A DNA stretch of 41,045 nt. Origin: Myxococcales bacterium (GTDB taxonomy: Bacteria > Myxococcota_A > Bradymonadia > UBA7976 > UBA1532). The DNA lies in NCBI GenBank assembly GCA_020633555.1, contig JACKDL010000044.1:1-41045 (forward strand), given 5' to 3'. How positions within the stretch are numbered: position 1 is the first letter of the stretch; each line of letters starts with the position of its first letter. The position numbers were made by a program, and so were the translations under genes. Shown here one piece after another: positions 34,367 to 41,045 of this stretch. Below the pieces are notes generated by a model that searched no databases, had not been told where the DNA came from, and was given only the letters and a program-made list of their open reading frames with translations.

Positions 34367-34394
34367 GCCGGGACGGCGCCCGGGCCCCCGGCGC

Positions 34395-35765
34395 TCAGGG
34401 CGCCGCGTTCGTGATGGTCAGATACCCGGCCCGGATCATCAGGTGCGGCCCGCTCAGCGCCCCACCGTCAGCGTTGGTGGCGCTCAGCACCACCGGCCCG
34501 GGCGGCAGGTTGAAGATCCCCGCCACGCCCCCGCGATCGGTGGCCGTGGCGTTGGCGTCTGGCACCCCGCCCGCCACATAGCTGGTGAGGCTCTGTGCGT
34601 CGGCGGTGTCGGCGCTCACCTGCACGCCGGGCGCCCGCACGCCGTTGCACTCGATGGCGATCAGGCCCAGGTGACCCCGCTCGGCGTCCAGCGCTGCCCC
34701 GGCGAGTTGGGCGAACAGCGCCAGGGTGTCGGTGCCCAACATGTTGATGCTCCACGGGTTCTCCGCCGACCGCTCGGTGACGAGCGGCGGGTTCGGGATG
34801 AACAGCGTGGGCGCCGCGGGCCCGCCGGAGATCTCGAAGAACCCATCGAAGCCTGCAGCGCCCAGGGGCACCGTCAGGCTGACCGTGCCCTCGGCGTCGG
34901 TCATGGCCTCGCTGTGGGGCGCGGCGCAGTCCGGATCGGCCCAGGGGCAGACCTTCACCGTCGCCCCGGCCAACCGGGCGCCGGACACCAGGTCGTTCAG
35001 GATCATGACGAGCGCCACGTCGCCGACCGTGGCCATGGGCGCCGGCCGGTTGCCGATGCAGGTCCAGTCGGGCGGCTGGGCGCACTCATCGGCGCAGCTT
35101 GTGTTGCGGCAGGTGATGTAGGGGCGGTTCACTTCGATCCCGGCGGCGAACTCCTCGACGCACGCGTCCTCGCAGCCCGCGTCCTCGCTGGCCTCGCAGG
35201 CCAGGAAACACTCCCGCAAGCCGAAGCAGCTCTCGTCGGCGCCGCAGGCGGTGGCCTCGGCGCAGCAGTTCGCGTCCACGCACGCTGCGCAGGCCGCCGC
35301 GTTGGGCTCAGGCAAGCTGGGCCGCGGCACGAATCCCCCGCACATCAACCGCCGGGGTCCCCCCTCGCACGCAGCCGCGAAGTCGGCGCTGGCGGCCGAC
35401 ACCGTGGGCACCACCTGAGCGCAGTCGCCGCCCAGGTTGTTGACCACGGTGGCCAGCGCCGGGCCGGCCGCGCAGGACTCCAGGCACCCCGCGTACAGGC
35501 CGTCGCGGACCGCGCCCGGGCTCACGCCGGGGCAGAACTCGTCCTGGGCCGCGCAGTCAGCCAGCGTTGCGCACGCCGTGGGGCATGGATCACCCGCGCC
35601 TCCGCCGGCGCCGCCCGCGCCGCCTTCGCCCCCCGCACCGCCGCCGACCCCACCGGCCCCGCCGGCGCCCGCGTCGCTCGTCTCCCCCGTGTCGCCGTCG
35701 TCGCAGCCCAACGCCAGCAACGCCGTGCAGGCGATGGCCACCTGCAGCGTCCGTCCGATCCGCAT
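34395..35765 (-). CDS. Cys-rich lipoprotein with carboxypeptidase-regulatory-like segments
   Basis: 456 residues from the ATG at 35765 (strong GGGAGGGGG upstream); it gives a lipoprotein signal (AIACTALLALGC). A Gly/Ala-rich linker (GAGGAGG) follows the lipid Cys. Residues about 60-220 hold many Cys in pairs (ACAACVDANCCAEATAC, CRNTSCADECAQPP), probably disulfide-bonded. The C-terminal half has beta-sandwich elements typical of carboxypeptidase-regulatory-like domains: GARLAGATVKVCPW then AMTDAEGTVSLTVPLG, and GVPDANATATDRGGVAGIFNLPPG. It likely sits at the cell surface or periplasm. Similar Cys-rich, Gly-linker lipoproteins are common in myxobacteria. Function unknown. Confidence 0.75.
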   Translation of the reverse strand: MRIGRTLQVAIACTALLALGCDDGDTGETSDAGAGGAGGVGGGAGGEGGAGGAGGGAGDPCPTACATLADCAAQDEFCPGVSPGAVRDGLYAGCLESCAAGPALATVVNNLGGDCAQVVPTVSAASADFAAACEGGPRRLMCGGFVPRPSLPEPNAAACAACVDANCCAEATACGADESCFGLRECFLACEASEDAGCEDACVEEFAAGIEVNRPYITCRNTSCADECAQPPDWTCIGNRPAPMATVGDVALVMILNDLVSGARLAGATVKVCPWADPDCAAPHSEAMTDAEGTVSLTVPLGAAGFDGFFEISGGPAAPTLFIPNPPLVTERSAENPWSINMLGTDTLALFAQLAGAALDAERGHLGLIAIECNGVRAPGVQVSADTADAQSLTSYVAGGVPDANATATDRGGVAGIFNLPPGPVVLSATNADGGALSGPHLMIRAGYLTITNAAP

Positions 35766-35938
35766 CGCGAGTCCCCCTCCCAGATCATCGAGCGCCATCA
35801 CGCGCCCACCTGAGCGGTCGCCCCCGCGGCGACCGCCCTGTCATTGCCAGTGCTTCCCCATGTCGGCGGCCAGGCGCTCCCACGCCAGGCCCACGGGGAG
35901 CGTGCCCACGCAACCCATGCCCATGGCAAGCCTTCGGG

Positions 35939-35982
35939 AAAAAAAAACAACGGCGACCGCACACTCGTGCCGGACGGCCGCC
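35939..35982 (-). terminator. Intrinsic terminator after the lipoprotein at 35996-36544
   Basis: Read on the minus strand: stem GGCGGCCG, 15-base loop, CGGTCGCC (eight pairs, one G-U), then GTTG and nine T (A-run 35939-35947 on the plus strand). It begins about 13 bp after the stop codon at 35996. A nine-base A/T run is rare in this DNA, so this is a good rho-independent terminator. The spacer to 35766 otherwise shows no gene. Confidence 0.8.
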
Positions 35983-35995
35983 CTGGGCGCCGGCG

Positions 35996-36544
35996 CTACT
36001 TGAGCCCCACCATCGCGCGCAACACCTTGCGTTTCACCGCTGCCGGCGCCTTCGACGCCTGGAGCACCGGCGCGTAGAGCACCGCGGGGATCAGCAGATC
36101 GGCCTTGGCGGCCTCGGCCGGCGTAGCGAAGTCGAAGCGCGCCAGGTCGCAGCGCTCCCACAGCAAGGGGCCCCGACGGTCCGGGGCCACGGTGGCCAGA
36201 GTCTGCAGCACCTTCAGGCCGCCCCTGCAGGCCTTGGCCCAGGCGTCGGGGTTCTCTTGCACGGCCCTCGCCATCAGCATGGCCCGCATGTCGGGCGGCG
36301 CCGCATCGAGCTTCTGGAGCGACTTCGCCAGGCCCGCCGGCTCGGGGCAGAGCTCAGTGGCCATCCTTAGCGCCAAGGGGGCCCGCTGGTCGGGCCCAGC
36401 CTGGTCCAGGGCGCCCGCCACCTCGGTCAGCTTGCCGTCATCGCAGGGGCTCGGGCCGCCCGCCTCGCCCCCCTCACCGCCGCCCCCCTGCCCCTTGCAA
36501 GCCCACAGCCCCGCCACCAGCGCCACCGTCCACAGCACCCGCAT
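35996..36544 (-). CDS. Small Ala-rich lipoprotein
   Basis: 182 residues with an excellent AGGAGGTG ribosome site before the ATG at 36544. Lipoprotein signal MRVLWTVALVAGLWAC, a Gly/Glu linker, then SPCDDGKLTEVAGALDQAG and a helical Ala/Leu-rich part with four further Cys. I do not recognise a family; the helix-rich, evenly spaced sequence could be HEAT-like or another helical repeat. It is divergent from the alcohol dehydrogenase gene and followed by a clear terminator. Confidence 0.75.
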   Translation of the reverse strand: MRVLWTVALVAGLWACKGQGGGGEGGEAGGPSPCDDGKLTEVAGALDQAGPDQRAPLALRMATELCPEPAGLAKSLQKLDAAPPDMRAMLMARAVQENPDAWAKACRGGLKVLQTLATVAPDRRGPLLWERCDLARFDFATPAEAAKADLLIPAVLYAPVLQASKAPAAVKRKVLRAMVGLK

Positions 36545-36646
36545 GGGTCACCTCCTGGTCGCGCACACCGTGCCACACTTTTTCCCTGGGCGGGGCGCGG
36601 CCGCGCCGTATCATCCACGCCGCCCACGATCCCGCGGAGGCGCGAC

Positions 36647-37825
36647 ATGGCCGTTCACCAGTACAACTACCCCACCCGCGTGCGCTTCGGCGCCGGCGCC
36701 CGGCACGAGCTGGGCCGGCACCTGAAGGCCTTTGGCGCCACGCGGCCGCTGTTTGTCACCGATCGCGGCGTGGCCGCGCTGCCCTGGTTCGCCGAGTTGG
36801 TGGCGGCGGCCGAGGCCGACTTCAAGGTGGCGGTGTTCAGCGACATGGGCGGCAACCCGGTGCTGGCGCAGGTGGACGCCGGCACGCAGGCCATCCGGGC
36901 CCATCAGGCCGACGCGGTGGTGGCGGTGGGGGGCGGCGCCGCCCTCGACGTGGCCAAGGTGCTCATGCTCATGCAGCACTACGACGGCCACCTGTGGGAC
37001 TACGAGGACGACGTGGGCCCCTTCCCGGCCGACGATCACCCCATCGTGCCCCTGATCGCCCTGCCCACCACGGCGGGCACGGGCAGCGAGGTGGGCCGCA
37101 GCTCGGTCATCAGCACCGACGACACTCACCAGAAGAAGATCATCTTCACGCCCCGGCTGCTGCCGCCCCTGGTGCTGGCGGATCCCGAGCTGACCCTGGG
37201 CCTGCCGGCCGGCGTCACCGCCGCCACCGGCGTGGACGCGCTGACCCACCTGGTCGAGGCCTTCCTGGCCAAGGGGCACCACGCCATGGCCGACGGCATC
37301 GCCCTCGAAGGCGTGCGCATGGTGGCCGAGTCGCTGGTGGACGCGGTGGGCTTCGCGAAGCGCGGGCACGGCAACCTGTCGCCCGCCGAGCAGGCCGCCC
37401 ACGTCCAGGCCCGGGCCACCATGCTCGAGGCCAGCATGATGGGCGCCACGGCCTTCCAGAAGGGCCTGGGCGCCGTGCACTCCTGCGCCCACGCGCTGTC
37501 CACCGTGTGCGACACCCACCACGGGCTGGCCAACGCGCTCATGTTCGCGCCGGTGCTGCGCTTCAACATGGAGGTGGTGCCCGAGCGCCTGCTGCGGCTG
37601 GCCCGCGCGGTGGATCCCACCGCCACCGACGGCGCGCAGTTCATCGACTGGGTCGAGGCCCTGAAGGCCAAGGTGGGCATCCCGCCCACGCTGAGCGCCG
37701 CCGGCGTGCCCGCCAGCGCCCTGGACGCCCTGGTGCCCGTGGCCGTGGCCGACGCCTGCCACCCCAACAACCCACGGCCCTGCACCGCCGCCGACTTCCG
37801 CCGGTTCTACCAGGAGGCCTACTGA
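36647..37825 (+). CDS. Iron-containing (group III) alcohol dehydrogenase
   Basis: 392 residues with GCGGAGG before the ATG. Family motifs are present: VAVGGGAALDVAKVL (NAD binding), PTTAGTGSEVGRSSVI, and the metal-binding set GVDALTHLVEAF, GAVHSCAHALS and HHGLANALMF (Asp and three His). It is predicted to interconvert an alcohol and an aldehyde with NAD. A TATCAT at 36609 could be a -10 element but no clear -35 is seen. Its last codons overlap the aldehyde dehydrogenase start by TGATG, so alcohol is likely oxidised through the aldehyde to the acid by the pair. Substrate unknown. Confidence 0.92.
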   Translation: MAVHQYNYPTRVRFGAGARHELGRHLKAFGATRPLFVTDRGVAALPWFAELVAAAEADFKVAVFSDMGGNPVLAQVDAGTQAIRAHQADAVVAVGGGAALDVAKVLMLMQHYDGHLWDYEDDVGPFPADDHPIVPLIALPTTAGTGSEVGRSSVISTDDTHQKKIIFTPRLLPPLVLADPELTLGLPAGVTAATGVDALTHLVEAFLAKGHHAMADGIALEGVRMVAESLVDAVGFAKRGHGNLSPAEQAAHVQARATMLEASMMGATAFQKGLGAVHSCAHALSTVCDTHHGLANALMFAPVLRFNMEVVPERLLRLARAVDPTATDGAQFIDWVEALKAKVGIPPTLSAAGVPASALDALVPVAVADACHPNNPRPCTAADFRRFYQEAY

Positions 37826-39204
37826 TGCTGGCCATCGAGCGCACCGATCCCGCCACCGGCGAGGCCCGCGACGCCCTGGTGGCCGACGACGCCGCCGCCG
37901 TGGCCCGCAAGTACGAGGCCGCCCGCGCCGCGCAGCCCGCCTGGGCCGCCCGCCCCTTCGCCGAGCGGCTGGCCTGCATCGAGCGGTTCCGCGACCTCCT
38001 GGCCGAGCGCCGCGATGGCCTGGCCGCCATCCAGTCGAAGGAGACGGGCAAGCCCATCAAGCAGGCCCGCGGCGAGGTGGGCGCCACCCCGGGCCGCCTG
38101 GACTGGTTCATCCAGCAGGCCGAGGCCATGCTGGCCCCCAGCACCCGCCTGGACACCCCGGGGCTGACCGAGAAGGTCACCTGGGAGGCCCTGGGCGTGG
38201 TGGTGAACGTGAGCGCCTGGAACTACCCCTGGTTCGTGGGCACCAACGTCTACGTGCCCGCCCTGCTGGCCGGCAACGCGGTGCTGTACAAGCCCAGCGA
38301 GCTGGCGGTGGACGTGGGCCTGAGCATGGGCCAGCTGCTGCACGAGGCCGGGGTGCCGGCCGACGTGTTCCAGGTGGTCGTCGGCGGCGGCGCCACCGGC
38401 GCGGCCCTGCTGGAGCTGCCCATCGACGGGGTGTTCTTCACCGGCAGCCACGCCACCGGCGTGAAGATCGCGCAGGCGGCCGCCGCGCAGCTCATCCCCG
38501 TGCAGCTCGAGCTGGGCGGCAAGGATCCCGCCTACGCCGCCGACGACGTGGATCCCAAGGCCACCGCCGAGGGCCTGGCGGACGGCGCGTTCTACAACGC
38601 CGGCCAGAGCTGCTGCGCGGTGGAGCGGATCTACGTGCACGAGGCCATCTACGGGCCCTTCGTCGAGGCCTTCGCCGCCGCCGTGGACGGGTTCGTCATG
38701 GGCGATCCCGCCCACGAGGACACCTACCTGGGCCCGCTGACCCGCGCGGCGCAGATCCCCGTCATCGAGGCCCAGGTGGCCGACGCGGTGGCGAAGGGGG
38801 CGAAGGTGCTGCGGGGGGGCCACCGGCTGGACAAGCCCGGGGCCTGGTTCGCGCCCACCGTGCTGATCGACGTGGATCACACCATGGAGGTCATGCGCGA
38901 GGAGAGCTTCGGCCCGGTCATCGGCATCCAGAAGGTCAGCGGCGACGCCGAGGCGGTGAAGCTGATGAACGACACGGCCTATGGCCTGACGGCCGCCGTC
39001 TACACCCACGATCTGGCCCGCGCGCAGGGCATCCTGGGCGCGCTGGACACCGGCACCGCCTACTGGAACTGCTGCGACCGGGTCAGCCCGCGCCTGGAGT
39101 GGACGGGCCGCGGGCACAGCGGCGTGGGCAGCACCCTGGGCGAGGTGGGCATCCGCGCCTTCGTGCGGCCCCGCGCCTGGCACCTGCGCGCCCCCCAGGG
39201 CTGA
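37825..39204 (+). CDS. Aldehyde dehydrogenase
   Basis: 459 residues starting at the ATG that overlaps the alcohol dehydrogenase stop by one base. Conserved parts: VVVNVSAWNYPWFV, KPSELAVDVG, FTGSHATGVKIAQAA, the active-site ELGGKDPAYA (general base Glu) and NAGQSCCAVERIYV (catalytic Cys), and EESFGPVIGI. The enzyme oxidises an aldehyde to a carboxylate with NAD(P). It is short (usual 475-500), as the N-terminal arm is reduced. The pair may act in alcohol or amine-derived aldehyde use; a GS-like ligase lies upstream but not adjacent. Substrate cannot be told. Confidence 0.92.
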   Translation: MLAIERTDPATGEARDALVADDAAAVARKYEAARAAQPAWAARPFAERLACIERFRDLLAERRDGLAAIQSKETGKPIKQARGEVGATPGRLDWFIQQAEAMLAPSTRLDTPGLTEKVTWEALGVVVNVSAWNYPWFVGTNVYVPALLAGNAVLYKPSELAVDVGLSMGQLLHEAGVPADVFQVVVGGGATGAALLELPIDGVFFTGSHATGVKIAQAAAAQLIPVQLELGGKDPAYAADDVDPKATAEGLADGAFYNAGQSCCAVERIYVHEAIYGPFVEAFAAAVDGFVMGDPAHEDTYLGPLTRAAQIPVIEAQVADAVAKGAKVLRGGHRLDKPGAWFAPTVLIDVDHTMEVMREESFGPVIGIQKVSGDAEAVKLMNDTAYGLTAAVYTHDLARAQGILGALDTGTAYWNCCDRVSPRLEWTGRGHSGVGSTLGEVGIRAFVRPRAWHLRAPQG

Positions 39205-39263
39205 GCAACCCGCCGGGGCGCTCGGGCGTCCCCTTGTCTTGGGTCAGCCCCCGGAGCCCCGCC

Positions 39264-40052
39264 GTGTCCCACGCCCAGATCGCCACCGGCCTGCTGCGCA
39301 TCGTGCAGGACGGGGGCAGCCACAACACCCTGCTGATCCAGGCCCCCCGGGGCTATGTGCTGGCCACCGGCCGCCGGGGCGATCCCGCGCTGACCGTGCA
39401 GGTGGCCTCGGGCCGGCAGCTCGCCGAGGGGGTGCGCGTCCCCGATGAGGTGCACCAGCGGCTGTACGAGCGGGGCTTCCGGCGCGGCACCGCCGCCGAC
39501 AACCACGGGCTGGTCCTGGAGCTGCAAGGGCACGCCGCGGCCGGCGCCCTGGCCCACGAGATCCTGGACTGGGTGCGCGCCGCCTACGACCACGCCGGCG
39601 CGGTGGCCGTGGACTTCGTGCCCGGCGAGGTGGATCCCACCGAGAACCCGCGGGTGATCGAGCTGATGACCGCCCTGAGCCGCGACCGCGACATGAAGAC
39701 CCGGCGGCGGCTGTGGATGGCCCTGGTGAACGCCACCTGGCTGGTGCCGCTCACCCGAGCCGTCGACGCTGAGGCGGTGGGGCTGGGCGGGGCGCTGCCC
39801 TTGCGGGTGCTGGGCGAGCTGGCGGGGGGCGAGGTGGTCGGGGCCTTCACCGACTTCGGGCACCTGCTGGGCCACGATCCGCGGCCCCGGCCCTACGTGC
39901 GGGTGCACGGCAAGGTGCTGTTCCCGGCGCTGGCCGCCCGCAAGGTGGCCTCGCTGTTGCTGAACCCCGGTCAGGGGGTGCGCGGCGAGCTGTACCGCCA
40001 CGAGATCGAGACCCTGGCCGAGGGCGTGCAGCGCATGGCCGGCAGCCACTGA
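39264..40052 (+). CDS. TY-Chap/YbjN-like plus SseB-domain protein
   Basis: 262 residues from the GTG at 39264, with GGAG about 7 bases upstream; the frame is open further but has no start with a ribosome site. The N-terminal half (LLRIVQDGGSHNTLLIQAPRG, ending near AYDHAGA) looks like a type III chaperone-fold domain of the YbjN/TY-Chap kind. The C-terminal half matches SseB: RRRLWMALVNATWLVPL, VVGAFTDFGHLL, LFPALAARKVASLLLNPGQG and ELYRHEIETLAEGV. SseB domains occur in type III secretion helper proteins and in many unrelated bacteria. No secretion genes are seen nearby, so a role in secretion is not supported here. It lies 59 bp after the aldehyde dehydrogenase gene. Confidence 0.75.
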   Translation: MSHAQIATGLLRIVQDGGSHNTLLIQAPRGYVLATGRRGDPALTVQVASGRQLAEGVRVPDEVHQRLYERGFRRGTAADNHGLVLELQGHAAAGALAHEILDWVRAAYDHAGAVAVDFVPGEVDPTENPRVIELMTALSRDRDMKTRRRLWMALVNATWLVPLTRAVDAEAVGLGGALPLRVLGELAGGEVVGAFTDFGHLLGHDPRPRPYVRVHGKVLFPALAARKVASLLLNPGQGVRGELYRHEIETLAEGVQRMAGSH

Positions 40053-40070
40053 GCGCGGCCACAGCGACGC

Positions 40071-40859
40071 CTACTGCAGGCAGACCTCGTAGCCGGCCAC
40101 CCACGGCCCGCCGATGAACAGGGCCACGCCCTCGAAGCAGCCGCCCCCCACACCGTAGCCCTGGTAGGCGACCACGGGCGCGCCGTCCTCGTAGTAGGTG
40201 TAGCTCAGCCGGTCCGGCGCGGGCTGCGACCACCAGCCCGTGTAGTTGCCCGGCGCGTTGGGGAATGTGATGGCGTTGCCCGCCTGGAAGACGATGTCGT
40301 GGCTCGAGATCGAGCTGGGGTACAGGGTGCACTCGTAGAAGCTGGTCAGGTTCTGGCCGGTGCAGTGGCGCACCAGGGCGGGCGTGCCCGCCGCGATGGG
40401 CGTGTTGACGTAGGTCAGGGTCACCGCCTCACTCAGGGCGTTGTTGTTCACGTCGGACTCGCGGCTGGTGGTGCGAGCCTCCACTTGAAACTCGGTGGGT
40501 CCCACGGCCGCGGGCAGGGCCAGGTCGAAGGCCACGGTGGCGCTGGCCCCCTTGTTCAGCCGCCCCAGGTCGCAGGACAGGGTGGTGTCGCCGCTGAGCC
40601 AGCAGGCGGGGCTGAAGGCGCCCAGATCACCCCGCACGTGCACCTGCGGGCTGGTCATCGTGGCGGGCAGGCCGATGTGCACCTCGACGTTGTCGGCCCG
40701 GCGGGTGCCCTGGTTGGTCACCGCCACCTGGAAGGTGTCCGTGGCGCCCACGTGGATGGTGGCGGGCGGCGTGAAGTCCACGGCGATGTCGGCGCGGGCG
40801 TGGGCGCCCGCGGCGCCGAACAGAACCCCTGCGGCGGCAAAAAAGCGAACGATATCCAT
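40071..40859 (-). CDS. Secreted protein with CARDB/DUF11-like domain
   Basis: 262 residues from the ATG at 40859 with AGGAGGG upstream and a signal peptide (IVRFFAAAGVLFGAAGAHA). The mature protein begins DIAVDFTPPATIHVGATDTFQVAV and has the pattern of a CARDB or DUF11-type Ig-like domain (TNQGTRRADNVEVHIGLPA, RTTSRESDVNNNALSEAVTLT). A C-terminal part of about 90 residues with paired Cys (CTGQNLTSFYECTLYP), many Tyr and Gly, and GGGCFEG is unassigned. It is probably a surface or periplasmic protein. No neighbour points to its role. Confidence 0.75.
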   Translation of the reverse strand: MDIVRFFAAAGVLFGAAGAHARADIAVDFTPPATIHVGATDTFQVAVTNQGTRRADNVEVHIGLPATMTSPQVHVRGDLGAFSPACWLSGDTTLSCDLGRLNKGASATVAFDLALPAAVGPTEFQVEARTTSRESDVNNNALSEAVTLTYVNTPIAAGTPALVRHCTGQNLTSFYECTLYPSSISSHDIVFQAGNAITFPNAPGNYTGWWSQPAPDRLSYTYYEDGAPVVAYQGYGVGGGCFEGVALFIGGPWVAGYEVCLQ

Positions 40860-40947
40860 AACATCCCTCCTGCTTGCGGCGCGGCTGCCGCGGTGGGTGG
40901 GCCGGCTTGGCCCGACCACTGCACCCTAGTGTGAGGAATGTGTCCAT

Positions 40948-40990
40948 CCACCCCCCGAAGGTGTAGGGGGCCCAAAGTTTTGGGGGGTGG
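40948..40990. repeat. 9-bp inverted repeat enclosing alternative pairing
   Basis: CCACCCCCC (40948-40956) and GGGGGGTGG (40982-40990) can pair over a 25-base loop. The same C-run can instead pair with the GGGGG at 40966-40970, and CCCAAAGTTTTGGG (40971-40984) is itself nearly palindromic. It lies in the 146-bp spacer between the partial gene ending at 41006 and the start at 40859. It could terminate the upstream transcript or lead the downstream one; there is no T-run. No other signal is visible in the spacer. Confidence 0.4.
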
Positions 40991-41005
40991 TCCGCGACCG
41001 GGGGG

Positions 41006-41045
41006 TCAGGCGCGGCCCAGCAGGGCCTGCAGCGCGCCGTCCAGC
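41006..41045 (-). CDS. C-terminal end of an unidentified minus-strand gene
   Basis: A minus-strand frame enters from the window edge and ends in TGA at 41006-41008, with last residues LDGALQALLGRA. Only twelve codons are visible, so no family can be given. Codon use (GC at third positions) fits a coding end, and the following spacer is non-coding. Confidence 0.4.
   Translation of the reverse strand, partial: LDGALQALLGRA

Noticed and set aside
1..41045. tRNA, rRNA, CRISPR arrays, insertion sequences and prophage
   Set aside because: No cloverleaf-like segment, regularly spaced repeat array, transposase or integrase motif was seen on reading. Apart from the tail-tube domain protein, no phage structural gene is present.

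Overview
The window is very GC-rich (my estimate is above 70 percent). It is densely coded on both strands and has no rRNA, tRNA, transposase or CRISPR that I can see. Many predicted lipoproteins with Asp/Pro/Ala/Gly linkers, a long run of MopE-type CN..DDDCDG..DE repeats, a TIGR02147-type regulator, a TatT-type TRAP system and an XPB-Bax1 pair together suggest a chromosome of a Myxococcota-like (former Deltaproteobacteria) bacterium. Genus cannot be told from the sequence.

Layout. 1-8.2 kb: the end of an SDR epimerase, a Cys/Asp/Gly-rich surface-type protein, a small beta-barrel-like protein, then two linked lipoproteins (PPC-like; phospholipase D-like plus three lamin-tail domains) and a SpoU rRNA methyltransferase. 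8.2-10.2 kb: a regulatory island with a TIGR02147 protein translationally coupled to a small lipoprotein, 17-bp palindromes in front of the regulator and again in a distant convergent spacer, and strong hairpins. 10.2-16.0 kb: a five-gene minus-strand operon with overlapping stops and starts: XPB-like helicase, Bax1 nuclease (DUF790), MopE-repeat lipoprotein, exonuclease III and a MOSC protein. 16.1-19.5 kb: MepA-LysM endopeptidase, AHSA1-type protein, isoaspartyl peptidase and sirtuin. 19.5-25.2 kb: a minus-strand TRAP transporter of the TatT-associated kind (OMP-like protein, TatT, solute-binding protein, fused permease). 25.2-30.2 kb: an HrpB-like helicase, and divergently a C25/caspase-fold-like protein coupled to a small membrane protein. 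30.2-33.8 kb: a glutamine synthetase-family enzyme, a collagen-like lipoprotein carrying two contractile tail-tube (gp19) domains, and endonuclease V. 33.9-36.5 kb: secreted proteins and lipoproteins, with one convincing intrinsic terminator. 36.6-40.1 kb: Fe-alcohol dehydrogenase, aldehyde dehydrogenase and an SseB-domain protein. 40.1-41 kb: a secreted CARDB-like protein and the last codons of another minus-strand gene.

Most notable: (i) the lipid-anchored collagen stalk fused to two tail-tube domains at 31671-33086, an architecture I do not recognise from described systems; (ii) the TIGR02147 regulator with candidate operators of form GTATTCC-N3-(G/T)GGATAC at three places; (iii) the XPB-Bax1 repair pair locked by start/stop overlaps to a secreted metal-binding-repeat lipoprotein and exonuclease III. 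Four DNA-repair-type genes (xpb, bax1, xth, nfi) lie within about 23 kb.
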